A stretch of DNA of 64,000 bases, from positions 11,222,854 through 11,286,853 of the forward strand of contig CP093830.1 of the NCBI GenBank assembly GCA_033063855.1, written 5' to 3'. Shown here in pieces: positions 1 to 11,700 of the stretch (within the stretch, counting starts at the first letter, position 1; each line of letters starts with the position of its first letter). This DNA comes from Smittia aterrima (lineage: Eukaryota > Arthropoda > Insecta > Diptera > Chironomidae). The notes under the pieces were generated by a model. The model did not search any database. It worked only from the letters and a program-made list of their open reading frames with translations, and had not been told where the DNA came from. Position numbers and translations under genes: made by a program.

Positions 1-2160
1 CGAGTGGAAGAAAAAAGCGACAAGCTGTGAAACGGTAAGCATTGCAATCATTTCCTTAAACAAATTGAATCTAACTCTTTTTATTTTTAGTGCCGAGAAG
101 AATTTTAAGAAAATTCTTGACGTCCTGGATAAACCCTCCGATCATTTAAAAGTTACCAAAGGAAATATCAAATGTCAACTCTGTGGTGAAGATGGTTTCG
201 ATTCGCATCGCGAAGGTATCGAGCATATCAATAGAGAGCATAAAGACAGAGATGATGGGGTATTCGAAGGAGACTCAAGTTCCGATGAAAAATTGCAAGA
301 CGGAGACTCAAGCGATGAAACTGATGGCTCTTCGGGTGATGAGTCGAGCGAGATTGAATCGTCCAACGATGATGAAGACGAAATTGACACTTCTGATATT
401 GTTTCTTCTAAAAAAGGAAAAGTGTCAGCGAGTGAACCTCAGGAAGTTAAAAACGGACGAGCTGTGATATCAGAATATGTCGACGAATTTCGTAATATCA
501 AAATATCGGACAAAACAATTCATTGGACTAATCAATTGTGAGTTATCACATTTAACAACTTAATTGATTTTGACAAATTTAATTTTTCTTTCTAGCATCA
601 AGGAAAATTGGAAAACAGAAGTTTTTCCTGAAATCTTGCCGAAATTTAAAATTAATCTCACTTCAGACCTTAAATTACTTTTACGCTCATTAAACTTCTC
701 TATCGATTCCATGAAGTTTGGCAAACAGCAACTCACGCATTACAATTTAAACTATGGAGCGAAGTATCATAACGAGTGGAAGCAATTACAGATTGGAGAA
801 GATAGCAGCGATCAAACGTCTTCAACAATTTACTGCGGAGGATCAGTTGCTGCAATTGATTGGGCTCCAGTAAACGGCAATTTGAGCTTCTTAGCTGTTG
901 CCTGCAATAGCCAAAGAGCTGGTGTCAACCTCAGCATTACAGAAAGCATTAAATCCTGCATTCAAGTCTACGAATTTGCGAATCTGTTTAACGAAAAGTT
1001 TCAAGGATTCACCGATAGCTCGAAGCTATCCTTCGTGATCATAGTTAACGACGGTCCAATCTGGTCAATTAAGTTTCATCCTAGCACATCATCAATCGAA
1101 AAGCGAATTGGATTGCTTGCTGTCACGACATCTAACCAAAGCGTGTTCATTTACTCACTTCCGTACCTGAGCGATCAAAGTTCGATTGTACTCTCGATTC
1201 AGCCGACAATAGTCTGTCAACTTCAGGAAGAAATGATGTTATTCCAAGATGAATTTCTTATGCAAGCAACAAAGGTCGCTTGGTATCAAAAGAAGAACAG
1301 CGACACGATGCTTGCCGCAGGATTTGTTAGTGGACTAGTCGGAGTTTGGAATCTTAGTCAAGAAGAATTCAAAAACAGCGAAGACAAGAAAACAGTTTAT
1401 CCACATCATGTTGTTCAAGCCCACTTGGAACCAATCACGGCCTTGGATTTCAAAGCAACTACATGTTCGCAATTTCATTTGTTAACAGCAGGCATGGATC
1501 GAAAAATCAAATATTATACACTCGATGAGATTCGCTGTCAAGAAACCGTTTGCAATTATGCAGAGTCGCGAGTTTTGTGCGCTGAATGGATGATGCACTG
1601 GCCGGGATTCGTCGTTGGACTTGACGAATGCTTCAACGTGACAAAGCTCATATATCGACAACCACTCGAATTTGGCATGCGCAATTCGTTACTTCTAACG
1701 TTGGACACAACCGTTAACCACGTTGCCATCAATCATTGGCTGAATTTGGTGATGTGTGTAACTGACGCTGGAGATGTCATTGGATGCAGTCCCAGCCAAA
1801 TGCTTCAACATCACTCCAAAGATAAATGGTCGTACTTCAACTTCAAGTTCTTCTGTTCCAATGACGTAAATAAAATCATCACTGACGATGGCGTTGAAGA
1901 GAACGGAATCATCTTCGGTGATTTCAAGGTAAGCTATTCAAATACGGTTCTCTCGATTAAAATATTTAAACCTTTAAATGTCTCTTTCACAGGGAAAAAT
2001 TTCGCAGCCCAAAAAGTTCCGTCGATCGCCCACCGACCGTATCAATGAACTCCAGATCAATCAGGTCTGCTTCAATCATAACGAGAAAAGCTATCGTTTC
2101 TATGCGTTGGGCTTTGAGACTGGTTTCATTCGAATCAGGTATTTGAAGAATTCCAAATGA
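1..2160 (+). CDS. WD-repeat protein, TFIIIC subunit 2 (GTF3C2)-like, 3' part only
   Basis: Four exons are visible: 1-34, 91-537, 596-1928 and 1993-2160. They join in frame through GT-AG introns and stop at TGA 2158-2160. The 5' end lies left of the window. The visible protein starts in a basic, AT-hook-like stretch (GRKKR) and continues into a C2H2-like finger (CQLC...H...H). A very acidic serine/aspartate-rich linker follows. The rest has WD-repeat character (AAIDWAP, PIWSIKFHPS, ITALDFKA). The order of an acidic linker then a degenerate propeller, with phrases such as YSLPYL, recalls the TFIIIC110/GTF3C2 subunit, which helps recruit RNA polymerase III to tRNA promoters. That assignment is from memory of the family and is not certain; another nuclear WD protein is possible. 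Confidence 0.6.
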
Positions 2161-2266
2161 AACTCTCTCACCACGCTGCTCCTCTCATTGATCATTACAT
2201 CAGTATGTAGCCTTAAGCATCGCAGTCTAATGTAGACAAAAAGCCTACATAAACAGTTTGAGACAA

Positions 2267-2277
2267 AATAAAATAAA
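2267..2277 (+). promoter_or_regulatory. polyadenylation signals of the WD-repeat gene
   Basis: Two overlapping AATAAA hexamers lie about 110 bp after the TGA at 2158-2160, the expected place for the 3' end of that transcript. Confidence 0.6.
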
Positions 2278-2825
2278 AATCTTAACGTAAAGCATCGAAG
2301 TGTACGGGCTTAACTAGAAATAACGTCGTGCGGGTTCATTCATGTTTCCATTGCAAAAATTCACCTGTAGCAGCCCTGGCCACAAAGACTTTTACACAAA
2401 CTCAACCGTGAGCGGGGAACACAAATGTCTTTGATTGTGTGTTGAGAAACATAAGATTCGAAAGCAACTGTAAATTCATTCACTCGTCTCTCATTTCTAA
2501 GCTGGCTGTCGGTTCGAGTGGTTCTGTTTGTTGTCGCGTCGTTCAATCTTTTTTTTCTTCTTAAAGTGAAATTCAGTGTTGTGCGCGGAGAAAGAAAAAG
2601 AATAAGAAATCCAAGTGTTGAATCGAAGATGTGCTAATTCCTCATATGATCACCGAATCAATAAAGTTACATGAAAGAATTTCCATACATGCGAGCAAGT
2701 CGAAACGAGTGAAACAAGAACGGCCAACGCGAAGTGTTCAAAAGATAAAAAAAGAAAGAAAAGTTTAATAATTTTCTTCGAAATATCTTCGAGTATTGAG
2801 GTGGTCCAACTGAAAGTAAACCAAG

Positions 2826-5800
2826 ATGCCTTGCTCTGCCGTCACTTTATCATTAGCGACTGTACGTTGATCGACTGTGAAAGTAAAGTTAAGAAAAAGT
2901 CTCAAAGCATTCTTCCTTCTCCAGGTTATTTCGATCGTGTCGGTCGCGCTGTTAGCGATTGCATTTTCCACTGATAATTGGCTGAGTTATGAAGTTAAAC
3001 GGAAAAACATTATGGTAATTATGATGCGCTTTTCCACGAGTCTTTGGATTATCTCACAACTGAAGGTGTCCAATTAGCCTTCGTTCCTTTAATCTTCATC
3101 GTCCATTTTGTCTTTCCACGACGATCCGCGTATTCACTTTTGTTCTCTTCTTTTCGTGTGTCTCGTCCCAATGTTGCTCTTTGCCGATGTTTGTGCATAA
3201 CACAGAGCCATTAAATTCCATCGCGATGATCCGAGAAGGCGAGCCTTTTAACATCAAAGCAACAACGAATGTAATTTACAAGCGGAGAGGAGAGCAGAGT
3301 TGTAATTCGTCATGGAGCTCACAATGAGATGTGAAAGAAAACAAGAAATATTCGTTTGCCTTTGCTCGATACAGACAAACGTGTCGAATCTCAGAAAAAT
3401 TCTACCTGTTGCATGATCGTAAACTTCAAATGTTTTTGTTAGTAGAGGAAACAGATTTATCCTTGAGAAAAAAAATATTGTTTTCGGTTTACGAGATGTT
3501 CCCAAGCTGGGGGAGACGTCAATCGATGATATCACGAAGCTTCCAATGTTGCTAAATGTTTGTGCGAAATCTAAAAATAAAAGTCGCGTTGCTTGCATCG
3601 ATCGATTCTGACTGAGTCATTGTCGCTGGTTTGTCAGCTCGTAAATATTCAAATCTTTTCGAGTCGAGGCCGATTTAACGTCACATGGCAACTTAGTGTG
3701 TCAACTTTCTTTAAGAATTCCAAACGATTAAGACATGCACTTCGACAAGTTTTCTCAACCGGTTCAAGAGAAAAAATTAATCATTCGTTGCGAAAATAAC
3801 TCTTTTCAGCCCTTTCATAAAAATCATAAAAATATTTGTTGAAAGAATGTTTCTACGTTCGCAAAATTGAGGCATTTACCACACGAGCGAAACCGGTTTA
3901 ACACCTTTTGGGGCGAGAGGAGTGAAAGAATTACTGTCGGCTACTGAAATTGCCTTAGAAACCAAACTCTCTCGTTATGTAAAATTAGTCGCCGACATCT
4001 CATCGAGAGACCACAGTAAATTTCTGATTTACCCAAACACCGAACGTTTCTGTTATAAACATCGAAGTGGATAGAACTATCGGAATGCAAATTGGTTCAT
4101 GGAGCGAAAGAAATTCGTTTTAAACAAACAAATTAACTGTTTCCCAACTTCGACTCTCATTTCGTGGAGAAAGAAGACACGAAACTTAAACAGCACGAAA
4201 TTTCTATTTCAAGTTCGTTCGATCGAATCGAATTAAACAAACGAAAAAAGCTTTTGCATTTAATTAAATGCATTGATAATCAAGCGGCGAAATGGGCTCT
4301 CAAGTGAACCGTCAAATTTCACTTAAAACTGATCACTCGAGCACGACGCAACAAGAAACTGCACTCCTCAATCAAGACGTCATCACCAAACACTTCCCAA
4401 GCTCTTTTTACTGTCGATCTCTGCAATCTCTCAAGATTTCTCCTGTTGGTGCAATACAATTGACTTTACTTTCACTGTAACATCGCGCATTCGGTTTTTC
4501 TTTCGACAGCGAAACGTCTTTTGTTCGCGTTCCAAAACGTGATACGTGCTGTGGATTTTTTTATTCGTTTTACACACAAAATAAAAACCGACGATAGCTG
4601 CGAAAAGTAATAAAACTGTAACATGAGAGAAAATATCTTGAAGTACATCTCATAACGCAGAAGCAACGAATGCAAGAAGTGATGATGATGTCTATCAATG
4701 CGTTACAAGTCTTAAGCAATCATCCTCTTCTCCCCTTTTGCAGAAGACTTGAATCGCTTGCTTTGGCACGTCTAACAACGTCTGAAAATGCTGATCGTTT
4801 GCGGTTAAACCTATGATCCCTTCATTCTTCTCATCCGCACGCAAAGCGAGATTCTTTCATTCCACATCCTGTTAGAATTACTTTTCTCTTATCGCCTTAA
4901 GTGGCGGCTTCGAGATGTTCTGGTTTACCAACTAGAACGGTTTTTTTGAGAGCTCAATAATAATTTTTCTTCTCTTAACTCGTCGGCATAGAAGTTACAG
5001 CCTTAACTTTATGTTAATTGAATCGCATTCGAAAATTACTTCACATCCATTAAAATAAATAAATTCAGACATCATGACTTCACCCAAAATGCTAAGCCGT
5101 TCAACAACACACGTTAGACACAAAGATAAATCTCGATTCATGAAGCTGTAATTAGGCGGCAGAGTTGCAAAACTTAGATGATGTGCTTAGATGGCGTTTT
5201 GATTCACAGCTTGAGACTCGAACAATGATTTCTCTTGCAGCGCGAACTTTATGACTCGCCTCGAAATCCGAAAACTAAAATAAAAGTGCAAAGGAATTTG
5301 CTTCGCAAATGGGCGCAAAAAGAAATTGCAAAGACATGATGTTTAGTGTTTGGGCATGAAAAGGCCAAAAGCAAAATCTTTTCACTTTAAAAATTCCATA
5401 GAAACTAAATGAAAGTTGACGACAGTGGCCAACGAAAGCAATAACGAAAACATTTCTTCGATTTCGATTTTAATTTTTTCGACAACCGGACAGGTTTTTG
5501 TGAATCAATTGAATCTCATTTCTCTCGTTTCCGATGATTGATAATAAGCTTGGGCAGACATTCCTTAGCGAGATGTTCTTCTTCGAACGCTAATACATTC
5601 ACAGAAATATCTCGGGCGCCTTCTTCTTCTCCTTGCACAACTTCTATAATAATTATGGGTTGTTGGTATTTGTTTACTCTTTTGCGTGAGATGGAATTAA
5701 TGGTCGACGATAGCACGAACCTGTTTCATCGTCTTCACCATCCAGAACGAAAAACAGGGAGAGATTCGTGTCATCATGAGAGTCGTTGGAATGTCGACTT

Positions 5801-8192
5801 AAAGCACTTTGAAACAAAATCTCTAATTAAATCAATTTTTTTCTTAAGCATACACAAACAGAATGCGTCGCACTCGATCGTGAGTGGATCATCATTTTCG
5901 ATTAAAATTAATTTTCAATTTACCGTTCGATTAAAGAATGCCAACGACACTCATACCGAACGCAAAGTTGCTTTTAATGTCTTTCCGCTTCTCAATCAGT
6001 CGTTAGAACAAGAAACAACTTTTCATTAAATAATTACGCAATCGAAATGAAGTGAGCACATAATAAAAGTCAGTAACTTTAAGCTAATAACATAATGAGC
6101 AAGCCAAAGAAGAAAAGTCAACAGCGAAACGGTTTAATTGAAGAAATTTCAATTGTTTTTACTGACAATTGCTTCTTGGGAGATTGAGCAAAGAAATTGA
6201 AAAGTAATCGTGATATTTAGGGCATTAGGATAAAAATTATTCCGTCAATTGTGTAAGACCTTAAGACTGAGCCACAGAACGGGCGTTTTCATTCATGAGT
6301 TAGCGCTAACTTGGCAGCAGCAAGACTTTAAATGAAGGTCATGTCTTGCTAGTAAATAACTCGAATGAATATAAAGTGGGAAGCTTGAAAGGTATTTTTG
6401 TGCGCTATTGAGCAACATGAAGTTGTAAGGCGACGAAACAAAAATTAAGTCAATAAATCGACGAATCCAAAGTAGAAATCTCATTAAACGGAATTTACGT
6501 ACAAGCTCTTGCATGGACTGAAAAGAATTTCTGCTGCATTGACAAACTATTAAAACTTTGTTGCCACTTTAAATTATGGCTTTCGATTAAAGACGTCGGC
6601 AAAAAGGAATTTAGCTGACGTTGGAATTCGTGTTCGTTTACAAACAAATCCCAGCAGCTTTGCATTTGAGAAATGTTTTCAATCTCAAACGCAATCAGAT
6701 AAGCGACGAGAGACAATCCAAAGACTCAACAAAAGACTTTCTGCTCCGGTGGCAATCACTAAGCTCAAATCATTCATTCTTTGTAGACTTATGCAGCTAA
6801 GCACAGCGACTCGCAACTGCTAGTGGAACAGGTGAACTCGAAGTATTATTACTATACGAGAACGCGTGGGCTCTTCAGAAATTGCTACCCAAAGGAACGT
6901 CCACCTTCATCAGCAGGTCAGTGAATTTAATTCAATTTAATTTATTTTCCGCGGTTTTCAGATTAGTTGCGGCTTTTTCACCGGAATCAATCAATTAATT
7001 TCTAATCACTCGATTAATCAGAAGCTTTCCAGACGCGAAAAAAAAACTTTCGATTTTATTACTTCTCTCATCCGCCCGGTTTTTTGTTTTGAGTTTTTTT
7101 TTGGTTTTGAGCTTCACCAAGCATTTAAATCTTTTTCTTTTCAAAAGCTTTTTGTTTTCACATCAAATGTCTTGATAATCATCTTTGCGGCTGAGTCGCT
7201 TGGGTTTTCTAAAGACGAAAAAAAAATCAGTTAAAAGCAGCATCACGTTAGCGGAGTCATGTGTACGATGACTTTCATCTCATTCTGGTTTCGTCATCTC
7301 CATGTTCGGCTCAGCACGCGAAAATGGCTAGAAATGACAGTCTAAGCTGCTCAATGTGGGTTACTCTCGTTGTCATGCTTCGCTGTCGGATTCATGTCTC
7401 TCTCATTAAAGTCTCGTGCGAAAATCTGTTAATCAAAAGTTTTCTTTCAATTCCAGTTGAACTTTACTTGTCGCCGATTGAAACTCACTGTTCGAACATT
7501 GACTACTTCCCAACGATTGAGAACGGAAACGAAACCGAAGAGTCGACGAGACTTCATCTTGCACGCGGCGTTATCGCACTTTTTATCTTGAGCTTCTTCG
7601 CTGTGATTTGCGCATTCTTTACCGGACTGTCAGGTAAGATCGTTGAGTTGCGGAAACTCTTGATTTCAATGACTAATTGCGCATGCTTTCTTTAGGATGT
7701 TGGAGACGATCGGCAGGTGCAATTACAGCGACTGCTATTCTTATGTTGACTGCTTGTCTACTTGCGAGTGGAGCGATGGGACTTTGGCACACTGTCGAGT
7801 TCTTCGAAAAGGAGAAAGTTGTTGGCGAAGAATATTTCCAACAATGGCCAAACGTGAGTGACGAAATTTGCATTAAGTGATTGACGCATTAAATAAATAT
7901 TTTTTTGTAGATCTTGAGAGACAACACTCGCATTTCATATGACTGGTCATACATTGTCGGATGGGCTGCCGTTGCCTGCAAATTGATCGCTGCAATTCTT
8001 CTCTCAGGCTCAGCTGTTTGCCTTCGAAGTGAACGCGAGAAGGAAGAACAACTCAATCTGCAATATCTGATGCCAGTTTATCCACAAAAGCAGCCTGCAT
8101 ACGCCTATCCTCCATACCCACAACAAGTCTATCCCCAACAAGCTTTCTACGGCTCGCAGTACGGACCAGCGCCAGGGCATTACAACTACTAA
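2826..8192 (+). CDS. claudin/PMP22-superfamily four-transmembrane protein
   Basis: Six coding exons: 2826-2861, 2925-3014, 6787-6916, 7457-7633, 7696-7853 and 7911-8192. They join in frame to give 290 residues. Hydrophobic segments lie near residues 9-31, 121-141, 151-175 and 208-235. The first extracellular loop has W35, then GLF followed by C75 and C97, matching the W-GLW-C-C signature of claudin-type proteins. An N-glycosylation sequon (NET) is at residue 110. The cytoplasmic tail is rich in proline and tyrosine with repeated YPQQ/YPPYP units. Family members act in septate junctions or as membrane organisers. I cannot say which insect claudin-like gene this is. The first loop is long (about 90 residues) compared with a typical claudin. 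Intron 2 is 3.8 kb, while the other introns are short. Confidence 0.8.
3015..6786 (+). other. large intron 2 of the claudin-like gene
   Basis: The donor follows ATG at 3012-3014 (GTAATT). The acceptor TTTGTAG ends at 6786. I see no convincing coding exon inside. The longest open frame (5538-6029) has no recognisable domain and a biased, low-complexity composition. In a neighbourhood where introns are usually under 250 bp, this one is the likeliest place for enhancers of the gene. Confidence 0.6.
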
Positions 8193-8588
8193 TCCCCATT
8201 CAAATCTCTTCAGACAAAATTCATACTCGGTGCCTTGTCTTTGTTTTATCAGCATCATAATCGACTTATGGTACAAGAGGCTCGTAAGAGACTTTCAAGT
8301 CCATACCATGAAAGGAACAACAAAAGTTTTTAGCTTAAGCAATCGAATCTCTTCTTCAATTTAAATAATAAATGCGATAGGTTAGGTCGATCAAATAAAA
8401 TAAATATTTTGCAAAAGAGCAAAGTCTCCGATCCACTCGAGATCGTCTGCATAGATGTAAATATTTAAATAATAATTTTAATACGCGAACGAAGCAAATC
8501 GTTTTACTCAAGTTTAGAGCAAGAGAAAAATTGATTTTAAAATCCATCAGTTGTCGACTGAAATGAATCAAACCACGATAAGCTTAGC

Positions 8589-8594
8589 AATAAA
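8589..8594 (+). promoter_or_regulatory. polyadenylation signal of the claudin-like gene
   Basis: AATAAA about 400 bp after the TAA at 8190-8192. It lies only about 45 bp from the opposing signal of the convergent hobbit gene. Confidence 0.5.
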
Positions 8595-8637
8595 GATTGA
8601 TTTAATTCTAAAAGAACTTTTTTCGTTTGTTTAATAA

Positions 8638-8643
8638 TTTATT
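8638..8643 (-). promoter_or_regulatory. polyadenylation signal of the hobbit gene
   Basis: TTTATT on the plus strand, which is AATAAA on the minus strand, about 60 bp past the hobbit stop codon. Confidence 0.5.
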
Positions 8644-8703
8644 TTTCCTTTCCTTTGTGATGATATTTTAAGTTTCTAAAGTCTGAGTTTCATCTTAAGA
8701 AAT

Positions 8704-11700
8704 TTAATTCTTGTTCAGCTTCGATTTACTTGAATTCTTAGATTCAGCGGTTGCGTGTCTATGCCCGAAAATTATCCGAATCTTTTCGTCTTCGTCTTGA
8801 GGTTTATCGTCGGTCAACGACAGAGGAGACTTCATCTTTAGCTTTTGGCTAATTACCTGGAGAATCAAAAAATGATTAGCAAATTTTCAATTATTTTGAT
8901 GAGCAAACAACGAACCTGAGATAGCAAAACTTTTCTGCTGTCATTCTTCATAGCCAATAGAAGATCAAGCCATGTCCAAGTAACATTGTGATACTCGAGG
9001 TTTGGGACGGTCAAGCCAACATTTGTGATGTCTTCCAAGTTCTTTTCTTTGCTTCCTTTGTAGCTCAAGCGGACAGGGACTTGAGGGATCTTGATGTAGA
9101 TGAAAAGTTTATTTTGTTTGGCTCGTTCGCGCATCTGAGAAAGAAATGATTTGTTGCTTCAATAAATTTAATGAAATTAATTTTACTTACAATTTCAGCA
9201 TCGTCCTTTTCAATCTTAACATAGAAACTTGAATCTTTTGATTGTTTCTTAGCCTTTGCTTTCTTCGAAGTTGATGGCTTGGTGTCATCAATCTCATCGA
9301 CATAAGCTGCTGTATCACGATCGGGGAAACAAAATTTAAGCATCGTTGTGTAGAATTTCTTGGTGATTGCAATTGTGATGGGAACGACGTTGATCTCAAA
9401 ATGTTCCTTCACTGAGATTCCTCCAACTGGAGGCTTCTCTCGGCAGAAAACTCGAAGAACTCTTTTATGATCGATCGGCATATCTCGCTGAAGTTCCGTT
9501 GGACAGAGAATGACTTTGTGCGTGTCACTTGGGATCAGATTATTAATTCGAATGTATCCAAGTTCAAGTAAATGCTCAATCGATTCGTCGCTCTTCGAAT
9601 TCTTCGTGTACAAGAAATTGCTCAGAATTAAATCTGCAATTCCAATTTGCCCATCGTCTTCAGTAAGTCGCCACTGAGCATGCTTGAAACAGATTTCATT
9701 GCAACGAACGATCGACAAAGGTTTGTCAGTTCTTATCGCAAGTTTGTTTGACGCGTTAAGCTGAGTTTCCTTGTAACAAGACAACATCATGTCTAGTTCA
9801 TCACTTTGGAAAGCGAGCTTCTCTTTGCATTCTTTGATTTCCTTCTGAACTTCATTATATTCAATCCGCAAGTCTTCTGTGTCTTCACCATCAACGCGAG
9901 CTTTTGCAATGAAGTGAATATCTTTCTCGAGGCTTCTCAAGTGAGACATCGCGCTAAGAATTTCAGTTTGAAGATGTTGGATTGGTCGTTTTTGATCTTC
10001 ATGACTGTGAAGTTGAAGTTCGAAGCGTTTCTTTATCAATCGCTCGTGTCTTTCTCTTCGACTTGGATCGACGTAAAGTAACAAATTGTTGACAATGTCA
10101 AGGATCATTGAGTATTGCGTTGATGATGTTTGAACGTCCAAGTCGTGATGCATCAAAGTGAAAGCGTCGACTGGCTCGTGTTGTTTCTCCCATGGACTCA
10201 ATGTTTCTTCAGCTGGCGGAAGAGCCGGAAGTTCCGTCATGTTGTCGACTGTTGTTTCACCATAGTCCACATAGAAGAACTCACACTTACAACGAGAAAC
10301 AATTCTCTGAAGTTGGTTTGGAGTCGAAGTGTCACTCATCTCGCCAAGGTTCGAGCCAACAGAAACAACTCCGCCAACACTTTGACCACTTCCAAGATTA
10401 GCGACCAGATGCGGAATATCAGAGAAATCACTCGCATGTGTTGCGCTCTTGTCACTTTCTTGAATGTTATCAAGCGTGAGCCACATAATTTTAGCCATCT
10501 CTGTCGTTTCCTCATCATTAACGGTCGCGTAATACTGCATGCACTCCAACGATCCGACCCAAGTTGTTTTCGAAACAACCGCACTGTCACGCCAGACTGG
10601 CCGATGAACTCGTTGGAAAATTTCAGCCTTCGCTGCGCTCAATATAACATAACCAGACGTCTCGCATCCTTTGAGAAGAACTTGAGAGTTGACCAATGAA
10701 ATAAACCAATTGTAATGAGCCACATCGTTATCTTGACAAGCTTTCAGTCCTTTCATCTGTTGTTCGGTTGTTTGAGTTGACAAATCGTCGCTGAACACGA
10801 CTGGCTTGTGATCAGCCTCCGAGACAAGTTTTTGCAACATTGAAATTGATTGCGACGTTTGCTGTTGAGGTTTGTTCTTTGTCAAAGCTGCAGCTGATGA
10901 CGTTGTTGAGTCTGCTGAAAGACTCTTCGTCACTTCTTGACGAATTCCTTTCAAAGCTTCAGTTGAAAGGTTTGCCTTCAATTTCTGAGACTTCCAGAAG
11001 GAATCGAAGAGACCAAATGCGATGTCTCGATTATTTTTCGTCCAAGCTCCTTTCAAATCATAAACAACGAGTTTGTGCGTTGGGCTTTCCTTATGTCGTC
11101 GATCATCGATGTTCACCATTGCTTCTCTTCCATAAGAAACCTTCGCGACACTCAAGAAGTAATCACGGCAAATATCTCTTGAGATGTTCGGAATACTTTC
11201 GGAGCTTGAAGTCTTGTCGCTGTTTGTTACTGATCGTAACCAAATCTCAGCATCGTTAAGCTCGCAATTCATGTAAAGAATGCTCCAATCAGCTCTCGGT
11301 CGATGAATGAGTCCATCATCTACAGGATTCAAAGCAAGCATGTGTTCACTCGAATAAGAAATGCGTCCGCCGTTAAGTTGAAAGCCTCTGTGCAGAGCAT
11401 GTGACATCCAATAGCAAACTTGGAACGAGTGCATACTCATCTGAAGATGCGCTTTCTTGTAATGTCGACTCAGTTGCTTCTTTCTTGGTCGAACATTGTT
11501 AAAAACTGGTCCACGTCTAGTTGGTCGTGTCACCCCAGATAAAATCAGCTTCAAGCTTTCAAACCATCTCAAAGTGCTTCCGTACAAATCCAACTTTGGA
11601 AGTTCTCCATTTGCACTTTGCTTCGTTTCAAACGAGCAGGAAATATTCAAGTTCTGTGACCTGAAAGCTCTGAACGAATCATGAACTTGATTACTTGAGT

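Noticed and set aside
2511..2520. GGTTCGAGT, resembling a tRNA B box
   Set aside because: No A box or cloverleaf stems around it. The same motif at 27362-27370 also lacks tRNA structure.
5538..6029. 163-codon open frame inside the claudin-like intron
   Set aside because: No domain, no splice partners and low-complexity composition; its opening codon is an ordinary ATG without a promoter context.
10130..10699. 189-codon open frame on the plus strand
   Set aside because: Lies wholly antisense to the large hobbit exon and has no domain; it is a shadow of that coding sequence.
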